Assembly (NCBI GenBank): GCA_024500155.1
Contig: CM044875.1
Location: 19,801,203 to 19,865,202, forward strand
Direction of reading: 5' to 3'
Origin: Chenopodium formosanum
Taxonomy: Eukaryota > Streptophyta > Magnoliopsida > Caryophyllales > Amaranthaceae
Length of the DNA stretch: 64,000 nt
Part shown: positions 21,309 through 33,016 of the stretch, in pieces
How positions within the stretch are numbered: the first letter of the stretch is position 1
How the letters are laid out: each line of letters opens with the position of its first letter
Translations under genes and position numbers: made by a program
Notes under the pieces: generated by a model
What the model was told of the DNA's origin: nothing
Seen by the model: the letters and a program-made list of their open reading frames with translations, nothing else
The model's database searches: none

Positions 21309-23745
21309 ATGACTTCACTTTCTCTTTCTATAATCCCATTTTCGACAATAAACAAATTAACCTCTAATCCCTTCTCAATCCCCCCAAAATTCCCGCTTTA
21401 TTGTTCATTAAATTACCCTTCTAAACCCCAATTTCAATTAGGGTCTTTGTTGAAAAATTCTCGATTTTCTCGAAATTCCTCCATTAATGGAGAAGACCCA
21501 CTTGGCTCGGTTGAGGTTCTTAGGGTTCCTGATCATTGGTTGGAACCTTCCAGAGCTATTCAGGTAGTTCTTATCACCTCAACTTCTAATTATTTGTGTA
21601 TTTTGTTTTAATTATCACGTTTTAATGCTGTTTATTTGACTGTAAATAATTGCCCTAGTTTAATTTCTTGAAAATTAATGTTGAACCCATTTTAATGTAA
21701 TTATTAATAGAATTTTTCGGAAACAAAATTTTGCATTCCTGAATTGTTTGTTGAGTTTAATGTTGTAAGATGCAAAATGAGTAAATCTGGAGGATTAACT
21801 TGTAAAAGGGTTAATGTATTGTTTAATATTGAGTTTTTGATTCTTATTGGTAACTTTGGATCAAAATTACTTGCTTTACTTTAGCTGGGTTTTAATTGTC
21901 ATGATTAATTTAAGTTTTGGTCATTCAATTAGTTGTGCGTTTGTGCTTGATATAAAGGTGAAGTACCTTACGTCGTTCTTAATGTAGAAGTCACGAGTTT
22001 GAATGTATCCTTTCCGTATAAGAATGGGAGCGAGCGAGGTTCATTTGGTTTACAACAGTTGGTAGCATTGTAGAATTGCGATATCATCTTTTGGAGTCGT
22101 CCAGTCGTGTTGATATGTACCATTTTTCAACAATTATGATGTCGTTGTCTAGCATTAGGTTGTAGAGATCCTCTATTGCATTCAGTGACTCAGTGTCTCC
22201 TCTTATGCATGCCCTAAACCGTTTCTTTACTTGCCATTCAATAGCCGCATCTCCAACATAGATGTGATTAATCTATTGAACTTGTAAATATTGATTTTAT
22301 AGTGGTGATCAGTCAAGGTAAAAAGAGATGGGATGCATGATAGGATACTAGATGTGACAAAGGATCCAGATTCTATATATCTGGTTTTAAGGTGTGCTGA
22401 TTTTTTATTTTATTTTATAGACTTGTAGTTTAGGGCTTTAGGCATTGACTGATCGACAGTATCGCAGTATTTTTCGAATGATCTCTGTAGCTTGGTTACT
22501 GAACTCATCAGAAGTCAGGACTTTTCCTCAAGTTTGTTTGCTTACTTGAGAGGATTTCTTATGTCTATAAGAGTGATTTGGGTTTTCACTTTTCACACCT
22601 ATGCATTGTGTGAAAAGGTGGATTTATCTTTGTGGATGAAAAATGCTCCATAAAATGTAGAAAGGGGGTTATGTAAAGGACTCTAGAAAGACCTATGTTC
22701 TCCTTGTGGAGGGAAGGGAGGAGGTGGTGATGGTGGTGTTATGTAGGGGGTGAGAGAGAGACAAAAAGATTGTTTTGACCCAATTTCTTACTTGGTAGCT
22801 GGAGGAAAGACATAGGACTATAGGAGAAAAAGAATCTTTGTATTAACTCGTAAATTATCTACAGATAGAGTATGTATGGGTTTCCAGTTTTTATTCTTCT
22901 CTGAACAGCTTGGCACTAGGTTTACATATAGCCATGTAGCTAATGGTAACGATTTTGCTTGTACCTTTTACAATGCTTTTCCTCAGGTGATAATGAGTGG
23001 TTATAGAACCAAAGAAGAAAAGGTGAAAATATTCTTAATATGGATTGCAAATGCATCTTTGTGAAGATTTCATGGGATATACGTACAATACCACACACAA
23101 ACTCATTGCTATAACCTCAATAAACTGCATCCAGAGTTAATTGACCTTCATTCCAATTTAAAATTTTCTTCCACTCCTGTTTACTTGATTAGTTTGCAGT
23201 ATGGTGAAAATGTATCTGATTGCTGCTAATGTTTTGCCGATGTTTGTAGTTCATTTCCTATTCTCTGCTCTTAAATAAATTTGGCTACATATGCAGTATT
23301 TTAGCTGAACAGTGTAACTTAATTCATTTGTCTCTTCAATTTTTTTCAATTCTCTTGACCTTATCACCTCAACAATCTGACTCATTGCTTTCTTTAATTT
23401 ACTGATGTTTTTCCCTCCTTTCAAATGCTATATGTCGTGTTCACCTCTGTTTTAATCCTGAGGGTTGCTATCATTTTCTTTCAGGAATCTGAATGGCTTA
23501 GAGTGTCACTCCACAAGTGGTTAGATGATGAATATTGTCCTGAACCAACTAATGTGGACATTAGTAGAATCGCTGCTAATTCTTATTACCAATCATTACT
23601 GCAGAAGACTACTGATGTGGGTGAAATTTTGTTGAAAATGGTCCAAGAACTAGAAACTATTTCCTACCGGGAAAGCTTTCATGGAGCTTTCTCTTCTGCC
23701 AATGCTGCTGTTAATCTAATTGCTGAGAGGATAGAGAATGTTTAG
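21309..23745 (+). CDS. Conserved plant protein of unknown function, probably plastid-targeted
   Basis: Two coding exons: 21309-21563 (donor CAG|GTAGTT) and 23485-23745 (acceptor TTTCTTTCAG|GAA). The intron is phase 0, 1921 bp, giving 171 residues. Residues 1-55 are rich in Ser, Pro, Asn, Arg and Lys with almost no acidic residues, like a chloroplast transit peptide. The mature part begins near EDPLGSVEVLRVPDHWLEP, and the C-terminal exon has ESEWLRVSLHKWLDDEYCPEP and a helical end (ILLKMVQELETISYRE, AAVNLIAERIENV). I recognise the style of a conserved photosynthetic-plant protein but cannot name it. The exon join is supported by frame continuity and by the coding texture of both exons. The intron includes a purine-rich stretch (22690-22760) and no other gene. 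Confidence 0.75.
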
Positions 23746-24598
23746 CTTCATGTCTTCCTTATTACGTCTTTATTGCTTCCTGTCCATCTACAGCCTTATC
23801 TTCTCCTTGTGTGGAAATTGAAGGAAAGGGAAATAGTGGAAAGAGATTGCTGCAGTGTAAAAAAGCTCCTAAGAGTAGTAATTAATTGCTCATATGCTGA
23901 TAATTTGTAAAGATGTGTCACACAGGCATAACTAATCGATGCTTCTCGTACTTATATCTGTTAAACCTATCCATAGGTAAACAGGAACTATAGTATGTAA
24001 TAAATCTGTTTCATGAAGATGGATTTATGATTCCCTTACACAGCTACACTAAAATCTTTTCACATGAGGAGCCAAAAAGATGTTATAGGCTATTTTAGGT
24101 GTTTATAATAAATTTTGTTAAATTAACCAATAATGTCAGTATGTGCTCGAACGAGTATCAAACGTGTTTTAAAAGAACTTGAATACACTCAAATGAATAT
24201 GAACAAGTAGTTGGTGAGCATGAACTGTAGAACAAATAGTTTGAGCTAGGCTTGTTTATTAAACGAAAGATTGAGAGAGAAAAAAAATAAAATAAAATAA
24301 AATTTCAAGCAAGTTTGTATATTAATTTTTCATTGAACTTGTTCATGAATTTGTCAACTTACCGCCATCATTAGATGTGAATGTGATCATGTGAATGTAA
24401 CAACATATAAAACCTTCTTCAAAAAAAAAAAAAAAGAAAAAAAAAAGAAAAAAAAAAAAGAAAAGGAAAAAAAAAAAAAAAACCAAAATAAGCTACTATT
24501 CCATAAAATAGATGCAGATTTACCTTATCAAGCAACAAACAAATTAAAAAAATAAATGTAAAAATATATAATTTGATATTAGTAGAATTGGCACAACT
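23746..24598. other. 3' flank without a gene
   Basis: Likely 3' untranslated region for the first ~200 bases, then AT-rich spacer ending in interrupted A-tracts (24420-24482). I see no gene or recognised repeat. The A-rich block could be the tail of an old retrotransposed copy. Confidence 0.4.
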
Positions 24599-24670
24599 GG
24601 GCATTTGGTCTAGTGGTATGATTTTCGCTTTGGGTGCGAGAGGTTCTGAGTTTGATTCTCGGAATGCCCC
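24599..24670 (+). tRNA. tRNA-Pro (anticodon UGG)
   Basis: 72 nt. Acceptor stem GGGCATT/AATGCCC, D arm GGTCTAGTGGTATGATT, anticodon stem-loop TTCGC-TTTGGGT-GCGAG with anticodon TGG, T arm CTGAG-TTTGATT-CTCGG, discriminator C. A T-run (TGTTTTTTC) follows as a Pol III terminator. Compared with the usual plant tRNA-Pro, stem changes keep G-U pairs, but the T-loop TTC has become TTT at the normally invariant C56. It may be weakly functional or decaying. Confidence 0.85.
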
Positions 24671-24731
24671 TGTTTTTTCTTTTTTATTACTATATATTTT
24701 TTGGGGTAGTAGGGAAAAGGACTTGATTTTG

Positions 24732-27700
24732 TTATTGAGCTTTTGACACTTGATCCTGTGTAGGAATATGCAAGTTTTTAAAGGAAGTGCAACCTCCATC
24801 GACGACTAAATTATGGGCGTTTACGTACTTGGCCTCATCTGATGCCAAGTACAAAGCTGCATTGGCAACATCGATTTCTTCACAGTTTGCTCCCTTTAGT
24901 TCACCAGCACCATGCACCATCTTCACTATCAATTTGTCTTTAAACCCAGGAAACCGCATCCTCAACTCATCCATAACAAAAGGTGTAGGAATTGCATAGG
25001 GCGATATGCAGTTTATCCGAATCCCATGCTTGCTCAGCTCTGCTGACACAGACTTAACCATGCCTATTACTGCAGATTTTGAAATAGAATAGGATGGTTG
25101 AGCCATCCCTCCCATCATCCCAGTAACACTTGCAGTGCACAAAATGCAACCCTTTTGACGAGGAATCATCACTCGTGATGCATGCTTTATTCCTGCTAAT
25201 GCACCTCTCACATTGATTGACATTACACGGTCAAAGACATCAAGGTCAAGGTCTGTAATGGAAGGCGGCGATCTGCAAGCAATCCCTACATTTGGGCAAC
25301 AAGATATGGTTAAATTGCTATTGAATGAAAATCAGTGAGTTTGTATTGTAACATTACCTATCACATGCAAAGTTACCTAACATACAGATTTGAATTAAAA
25401 ATATATGAAGTTTATGGGACATCTTTCTTTTCTATGTCTAAACTACAACATTCTGGTAATCCAAAAGTGGGTTGGTCTAAATTAGTATTGCATCAATTCG
25501 ACTACTTTGGATTGTGATTTTTACATGTTCACTATCAGTATATAACTGTAGTACATGTACATATAAAGAAGGTATTCATCTTCTGTAGTAAAGCGAATTT
25601 GATCAATTAAGTCAGTCCAAAAACCCACCTGCATTATTATACATGATATCAAGTTGACCATATCTGGAAACAGAGAAATCAACGGCACCAGAGGTATCAG
25701 ATTCTTTCGTGACATCACACAAAACAAATGAAGCACTTGAACCTAACTCCTTTACCAGTTCTTGGCCTTGTTCATGTTGAATATCAGCAATGACAACCTT
25801 GGCCCCATTTTCAGCAAATTTTATTGCTGTTGCCTTGCCTATCCCACTAGCCGCTCCAGTGATCAGTGCGACTTTTCCTTCCAGTCTATATATTTTTTTA
25901 TAACATGTCAAATGGATTCAGAGCGATACATATGGCCGGTATAGGGAAGTCAAAATGTACATGAAAGTACTTCTAAATTGTAACAAGTAGAGAAGCTGAT
26001 TCTGAAATACTAGCAGGAAACAGTTTTTCTGATGATTTTTCACATGTATACTTCTTGACTTGAAGCAAATAAACGTGAAAAACAGGATAGTTTACATGTA
26101 AATTCATTGGATAGAACAACTTTTATGTAAAAGGCAAAAAGGCACTCGAATGCTACCTTTTTGCATAACATAAATTATATGTTCCCACTGACTAATATAG
26201 GTAGATTACAACAGTAAAAGAGATTGTCGGCTTGCTAATGCATAATTAAGAAAGAAAGCCGAATCAAGGTTCCCATCTCTACCCATGAACGCGGAACTCA
26301 AGTATTGGTTAATACAAGTCGAGTCATCAGACTATTTTAGTGATCTCTCAACATACAAATTAATGGGATGCAGGAATAAAATATGCTTGTGGATTGAGAA
26401 CACAAAGGATAAACGCGTATCTCTGTAAGATCCAATCAATTTTTAAATCCAATCTTAAAATAGTTTTCTAATCTAAAATTTGACCAACCAGATTACTATA
26501 TTTATGCTTATAGACTTGAGAGTATAAACAATTAAACAGACTCTCATGCTCAGATGTAGTCCAATTGACTCAAAGTAGGTAATATTGTTGTTTGACTGGT
26601 AAGCAAGGAAACACAAACATTTATCGAGATGTTAAACATCACACATGTCAAAAAACTAATACAATTAATGGACAATTCTCTAATAGCTTGGCTTTAATCT
26701 ATGCGAGACTCAGAAAATGTAACACCTTGGCCTTTATTTTAGGTCTACTAAACTATATATATCAAGCTCTTAATAATATTAGGGTAAACTGGTACAAGCT
26801 CAATATTAAATGAATTGAGAACAGAAACCAGAGGTCAAGTGATTCACCGAAGCAACAAGACCTTAAAGATGCTTTATCGAGGCTCTTAAAGACATCATGT
26901 AGATTAGGAACTTTAAAAAACAGTATTAAACTCCGTCTTTCCTTTCAAAAACAGACATGAATATTGTTGAAAGATACATGAGAAATAATTAATTAATTTA
27001 CCAAGAAAGTGTGACAAACATTTACACAGATTATATCCATCAATAGACACATACGAATCTTACAGCAACCATCAAAAGTAATAACTTTTTGCTTAACAAC
27101 AAAAAGTATACAATCTTGAAACCAAAGCCACAAACCAGCACAATCCACATCACATATTATTCAAAGATTTCTTGGTATAAAGAGATAGGTCGGTAAGGTA
27201 TTTCTTGATGCAATTCAGCTGAGAAACTATTAAACTCAGTAGCAAAGTGGCGATGTTAGAGTTAACACGGCTGTGCATTAGGCCAACAGCTAGGTAGAAT
27301 ATTGCTTAATGTAATATTGTTGAAACCATGCCGACATGAAGCATTTTAATTTTAACTAAAACGTGTTCAGATCATATGCATTTTTTCTTGTCCGGGAATT
27401 AGATTTTTAGATTCATTTGCATTTCTTACCTTGTGCTACACTACAAAATGTAGATGGTCCTTGCTCGAAAGTCTACCCTTCATAAATAAAGGAACTTCAA
27501 TATTGTTTTTTTGCAACAAAATCTTAATACAGCCCGGCAAAAGTATAATTTTATTTGAACTATAACATATACTGGTTGTCTGGTTGACAGCACGAAACAT
27601 AATTCTTCCGAATAATAGACCTTCCATTATATTCCATTTTACATACACAAAATGAAACGTGGGATTTGTGGTTGAGAACTGTTATTTTCATACAGTTTGG

Positions 27701-28596
27701 ATACATTAAAAAGCAAGATCTATCTACATCATTAATCAATTATTCTTACAAATCTGAAGTTGGTTTACTTAAAATAAATGGTCATTTTGTGATTCAAAAT
27801 GTCTATAATGAGAATAGTTTGATGGTAATCCAAAACTATAAGTTTCCCTTTTATAACTCTAAAAGTTTCCTTTAGTTTATCCTCGAAAATCCGAGAACAT
27901 GACAGTTACATACGCCGGAAATTTGGATTATACAGTCATACATACACATACCACTACAATAACCAAAGCAAATTTATGATTTGCATACCTTCCAACATGA
28001 TTAGAGAATTCCCTGGTGAAGCTTGCTGAATCTAGAGCTCTTGAGATCAAACTCAGTTTTCTGTTAGCAATACATTGATCACAATTTCATTAGAAACCAT
28101 TAATCAAATTTCATTAGAAGATTTATGTCAACCACTTTAATAAAAGACAGACTACTACTCTGTCATGTAACAACTAACAGCAAGACTCATTGTACTGACA
28201 CAAATGTCAACAACCTTAGTTAACAAAGTTAAACTCTCGGGCTTGTACCTTGACCTGAGATTGATTCTCGTCTACATCATACTTCTAAAAGCGTACTATA
28301 TACCCCAAAAAAAAGTAGAAAAGAAAATTCCAATGGGCATATCTAAATTCCCAACCATTACACACAAAAAGAAAATGGAAAAAGGGAAATTTTGGCCATC
28401 AATGACATATGATCCAAAGTTTATAACATGATTATTTGGTATTAAATTATTCTGAAAAACTGCTACAAATCAGGACGAAAAAAAAAATAAATAAAAAATA
28501 AAGGAAAATTGAAGTAACTTAAATGTATGTTATACAAGTTAGTAATTTATAGGATTGAAAAGAGAGAAAAACTAACCTTAAATTGAGCATGAACAT
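24732..28596 (-). CDS. Short-chain dehydrogenase/reductase (plant SDR110C/ABA2-like), four exons
   Basis: Exons on the minus strand: 28596-28577 (20 bp), 28060-27989, 25885-25629, 25285-24732, giving 300 residues with all joins in frame. Introns obey GT/AG. Residues 1-31 (MFMLNLRKLSLISRALDS...) are Arg/Ser/Leu-rich without acidic residues apart from one Asp, like a mitochondrial presequence. The NAD(P)-binding motif TGAASGIGKA follows at about residue 40. ADIQ follows the second strand, favouring NAD. NNAG, catalytic Ser in TASVTG and YSISK (Tyr, Lys) are present. LVVDGGCT closes the fold, with a short C-terminal tail. Such enzymes oxidise alcohols of terpenoids, phenolics or xanthoxin; the substrate cannot be told from sequence. 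The first exon start is chosen because the frame has no nearer in-frame ATG that keeps the join. Confidence 0.85.
25886..27988 (-). other. Large second intron of the SDR gene
   Basis: 2103 bp between exons 2 and 3. AT-rich, no coding potential or recognised transposon ends. The short frames at 26592 and 27436-27875 have no known motif. Confidence 0.6.
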
Positions 28597-28865
28597 TTTG
28601 GTCTTTAGTTTTCTGAAAATATTCAGCAGGAAATGCACAAGAGGAAAAGAAAATAATGTGTTTGGTAATTGCTGGAAATCTGATGGACTACTATGGAATT
28701 TATATACGAGCTTATGTCAGAAAGTGTTATATAAACAGAGTTCCTGAACCTCTACAGATAATGACACTAAACAAAAAAAGATGCTAGTTGTTGCAACTTG
28801 CCAATTTGTCAAATAAGATAAAGGGTCAATGAGAAAATACTCATACAGTTTATTTTCTAGATAAC

Positions 28866-29110
28866 GCCCTCCGTCCTAAAATACTTAACACGGTTAAACT
28901 TTGTACACATTCACACAAGTCAAATTGTCAATGCACTAAATTGCCCTTAATTTTATAATAGTAAAAGTTACAAAAAAAATGTTAATATTAAATTTATGTT
29001 ATACCTTTTTAATCACATATTTCATGATAGAACTTTCATGATAGATTTGTTTATAATTTTTGTATAAATTATGGTCAATTCATATCGATAAAGAAAAAAA
29101 AATATTTATT
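28866..29110 (+). repeat. Stowaway-like MITE fragment upstream of the SDR gene
   Basis: Begins CCCTCCGTCCTAAAATACTT, typical of a Stowaway terminus, but no matching right end is visible before AT-rich sequence near 29110. It lies 270 bp upstream of the SDR start codon and may contribute promoter sequence. Confidence 0.4.
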
Positions 29111-29292
29111 GAGCGACAAACTTGTTAATACTAAGGCGTACGTGCACGCCATAGCTAGTCATATCCAGGAGCTCTTTTGATTTGATTTAATGTTACAACT
29201 TTAATAGTTGACAACATAAATAAGGAAAAATACGTAAACATATATTTTAAATATATACTCTACAAACGTGTGTACACTATTGTTAAGAGTTA

Positions 29293-29596
29293 CTCCCTCC
29301 GTTTTTAAATACTTGCTTCACTTTCTATTTCCAACCGTTTTTAAATACTTGCTCCAGTTCCTTATTTGGAAATCTTTTACAATATTTAATTTTTTTCTCT
29401 CACCAAGTGGATCCAACATAAATCAAATTTTATTAATTTCGTATTCTCTTTTCTCCAATTCTGTCAACTACTTTTGCTTTTTACAATTTTTTATTCTCCC
29501 AACTAACCCACTACCTCTATATTTTATTACTTTCTCTAATTTCTCCTAAAACTCCGCACATGAAGAAATGGAGCAAACATTTAAAATTGGAGGGAG
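29293..29596. mobile_element. Stowaway MITE, copy 1 (304 bp)
   Basis: Termini CTCCCTCCGTTTTTAAATAC and, reverse-complemented, CTCCCTCCAATTTTAAATGT. TA target duplications lie at 29291-29292 and 29597-29598. The internal sequence is shared with the copy at 29988 (GTGGATCCAA, CTCCTAAAACTCCGC). Confidence 0.85.
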
Positions 29597-29598
29597 TA

Positions 29599-29985
29599 TA
29601 AAGAACAACTAGCCTTCTGGCCCTTGCAATGCACGAGTTATTTATAGAAATTGCATTGAGAAATGAGTGAGAAAATATCAATAAATTAGTGTAATGTATA
29701 ATCGAAAAATGACTAAAGAAATTAATTTTTGGGACTTTAATTTAAAATGAGGCTTGAGAAAAAGAAGGTGGATGGACTAAAATTAAAGAGAGAAAAGGAA
29801 AAGGTTGAATTGAAGAAATGAGATGAAGATGAATTTTTAATGAAAGAGTTAAAAAAGATAGTGTAATAAAAATATAAAAATGTAAGGTGACATGTGGCAT
29901 ATTGGGTTAAAAAGAAGATAGGAAGATGTAATATGATGAGAACATGTGTCTTTCTTGGTTTGAGTTTTTGAATGCTAAGTATAGA
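29599..29985. other. Spacer between MITEs, possible Helitron remnant
   Basis: Starts AACTAGCCTTCTGGCCCTTGC. Read on the minus strand this resembles a degenerate Helitron 3' hairpin followed by CTAGT|T. No gene is seen. Confidence 0.3.
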
Positions 29986-29987
29986 TA

Positions 29988-30291
29988 CTTCCCTCCGTTT
30001 TTAAATACTTGCTCCACTTTTCGTTTCCAGCTATTTTTAAATACTTGTTCAATTTCCTTATTTAGAAAGCTTTTAAATATTTAATTCATTTATCTCACTT
30101 AGTGGATCCAAGATAAATCATATCTTATTAATTTAATATTCACTCTCCAACAATTCTCTTTCTACTTTTACTTTTTACAATTTTTTATTTTTCCACCTAT
30201 CCCACTACCTCCATAATTTATTACTTTCTCCAAAATTCTCCTAAAACTCCGCGCATGGAGAAATGGAGCAAGTATTTAAAAACAGAGAGAG
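29988..30291. mobile_element. Stowaway MITE, copy 2 (304 bp)
   Basis: Same length, orientation and internal landmarks as the copy at 29293. Left end CTTCCCTCCGTTTTTAAATA, right end GTATTTAAAAACAGAGAGAG, flanked by TA (29986-29987 and 30292-30293). Confidence 0.85.
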
Positions 30292-30339
30292 TATAGATTA
30301 ACATTAATGAATAAGTAAATACACATTTTAAAGGGCATA

Positions 30340-31495
30340 ACTAGTTTTTGGCCCGGGCAATGCCCCGGGTCATTATATGTATATTATAAATGAGGTTTTA
30401 TAATAAAAAGTATGTGATAATATACAAATATAGATAAAATTGGTTACATTTGTTGTAAATAAAGCAGTAGACTAGTACAAATAGTATATAAATATTTAAG
30501 TAAGATCTAAAAGATAATCTCACAAATAATGGAACAATATCGGTGCGTTGTGATGCAAATCACTGACTTGAAAACGAATTTCTGGCACAACCAAGGTGCT
30601 CAATTGTATTCGCCGACACAAACCATAAGGTTAACACACCACTTCCACACAAAAAAACTTTTGGGTGGAAGGATTGAGTCAATTAACTTATGCCTGATAG
30701 AGAATGTATTTAGATTATTGTGCTTGATGTATTTTTCAAGTGTAAAAAAAATAAAAAAAAATTCTCTTTATAGAGAAATATGAAAAAACATAGAGGAAGA
30801 ATCCAAGCGTCAAAGGAGGTGAAATAATCACTTTAAACATCCTCTTAAATGGTGGGTTATGAGAGTTACTTATCAAGAGAATTACGGTGGTGATTAATCA
30901 CCTTAAACATCCTCTTAAATTGGGGGTTATAAGAATTACTCAAGAAATGACATGGCAACACATCATCTTCCTAGTCCCGATGACACATGGCGGGCTAATG
31001 TGACACATCATCATTAGCCTCATGTGATGCCCGGATTGTTTATTGAATTTTAAGATAAATTTTTTATCTATATATCAAATTTTAAAATATATCATTGATA
31101 CAAAATTAGTTAGAAATTGATGTACTTTTGTGACGATTTGCTATCTAGTAGGCATGTAATGACTAATAAAATGTTGGTGGAAATGTTCGATTTAATACAT
31201 TAAAAAAAATTAAAAAATTAGCAAAAAATAAATTAAATAAAAGCAAAGCCCGCTAGGTTGACTCGAACCCAAAACTTTAAGCAAGGGTTGAACATTTCTT
31301 GACTCGTAACCTAAAGTGACCCAATCCGAGATGACTCATGATCTGACCTTAATCGACATGTCTACATAGTAATAAAATTATATCAGATTGTAAAGTATAT
31401 TATTTTAACCGATTAGTATATATTATAATTTATAAATGTATATTTTACGCTTTGAACTACTTCCTTTGCTCCAAAAAATATTATGATATAAAAAA
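30340..31495 (-). mobile_element. Helitron-like segment with 3' terminal hairpin
   Basis: On the minus strand the element ends with a GC hairpin (30350-30370, core CCCGGGGCATTGCCCGGG), then CAAAAACTAGT and a host T at 30339. This is the standard Helitron 3' architecture (hairpin, CTRRT, insertion before T). The interior is AT-rich and non-coding. Around 31025-31200 it contains a block (GATGCCCGGATTG...) repeated at 32480-32640. Its left half continues past the Mutator-like insertion at 31496. Confidence 0.55.
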
Positions 31496-32216
31496 GGAAA
31501 AAATAGATTTATAAATCCCAACTTTGGGCAATTTATTTTTAAAAGTCCCAACTTTGCGTTATTCTAGAAAAATCCCAACTTTCATACCCATTTACTTTTA
31601 AAGGTTTCAAATGACCAGTGACCTGAAGAATAGGTTAACTCTTTTTTTTTTTTTAAAAAAAAGTTGCCACTTGTCACTTTTTCACTGGTCCAAAAAAAGT
31701 AATTGTTTTTTTTTTAAAAAAAATCTAATTAAAAAAAAAAAAACAAAAAAATAATAAAATCCAGTAGGCCCCTTTCGGCGTTGGGGGAAGGGAGGGGGTT
31801 CGGTTTTAAGGGTTTAATTGAGGGTGGGGGGGTTTTAACCGGAGGGTTTTGGGTTTTTGGGAGGTTTTCGAGGGTGGGGAAGGGAAATGGGGGGATTTCG
31901 ACGGCGGGGGGGGGGGGGGGGGGTTTCGGGGGTGGGGGAAGTTTTCCGGTGAGGAATGGGGTGGGGGTGGGGGTGGGGGGGCTGCTGGATATTTTTTTAT
32001 TTGTTTTTTTTTTTATTTTTCTGATTTTTTTTTAATTTTTTTTGGACAAATAGAATGTTGACACGTGAATTATAACCTGTATTAGCAGGTTTGGTGACCT
32101 GTTGGGACCTTTAAAAGTAAATGGATATGAAAGTTGAGATTTTTCTAGTATAACGTGAAGTTGGGACTTTTAAAAATAAATAGCCCAGAGTTGAGATTTA
32201 TAAATCTAATTTTTCC
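31496..32216. mobile_element. Non-autonomous Mutator-like element (721 bp)
   Basis: Terminal inverted repeats of about 125 bp: left GGAAAAAATAGATTTATAAA, right (reverse complement) GGAAAAATTAGATTTATAAA. Each contains three related 'CCCAACTTT' phrases. A perfect 9 bp target duplication TATAAAAAA flanks it at 31487-31495 and 32217-32225, the length used by Mutator-like transposases. The centre holds a G-rich block (31775-31985) including an uninterrupted G run near 31907. No transposase is present. Confidence 0.88.
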
Positions 32217-32225
32217 TATAAAAAA

Positions 32226-32940
32226 TAAATTTATATGATAATTTTTGAGAATTATAATCTAATAAATTTTTTGAATAAAGTTATAATTCAATTTGTAAAT
32301 CTGAGATATTGGTGTTTTATCGAAAATAAAACTCTAAACTAACAATTTTATCCCAAAATTCTATCCAAATAGAATTCTAAACTAACCTTTTTATCTTCTA
32401 AAGTTTATTTAAATCTATCCAACGTGGCGCAACACTTGGCCAAAAGTTAGAACGCTAAGTGTCGCTGCCTCGTGCCCCGTCCGATGCCCGGTTTGTTTAT
32501 TAAATTTTGAGATAAATTTTTAATCTATATGTCAAATTTCAAAATTTATCTCTTAATCTCTAATACAAAATTAGTTAGGAATTGATGTGCTTTTATGACG
32601 ATTTAAACATGTAATAGGCATGTAAATGACTAATAATAATATTGGTATTTTTTTTAAAGTTATAATCTAATATTTTTTTAAATAAAATTATAATTCAATT
32701 TATACATATGAAATATATTGGTATTTTATCGAAAATAAAACTCCTAAATAACAATTTTATCCTAAAATTCTATCCAAATTTGATTGAAAATAGAATTTTA
32801 AACTACTGTAATTTTTTTATCCTATGAAATCTATCTAAATATATCCAATGTGGCACGACACTTGGCGAAAAGTTAGAACGTCAAGTGTCGCAATGTTATG
32901 GCTTAACTAAAAGTTTAGCTTTATATATTAATTATATAGT
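32226..32940 (-). mobile_element. Second Helitron-like segment
   Basis: Contains a second version of the 31025 block (GATGCCCGGTTTG at 32481). At both 32440-32465 and 32850-32895 it carries the phrase CACTTGGC(C/G)AAAAGTTAGAACG, also found in the small Helitron at 51700. The right end on the minus strand resembles a Helitron 5' end (TAATATATAAAGC) but lacks a clean TC. It is probably two truncated copies joined head to tail. Confidence 0.45.
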
Positions 32941-33016
32941 TTTCTCAACAGTATTCCAAAAAATGGAACAAATCTATTTACATTATACAAATTATTGTGT
33001 GGCCAACCATCACGGG

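Noticed and set aside
21101..21355. Overlapping minus-strand frames of 81-84 codons upstream of the plastid-protein gene
   Set aside because: They overlap a Stowaway terminus and the 5' end of the plus-strand exon; no recognisable protein motif.
24419..24799. 126-codon minus-strand frame ending in poly-Phe
   Set aside because: The Phe run is a translated A-tract, and the frame crosses the tRNA gene in reverse and the SDR 3' end.
31781..32061. Gly-rich frames in two phases
   Set aside because: They are translations of the G-run block inside the Mutator-like element and have no gene structure.
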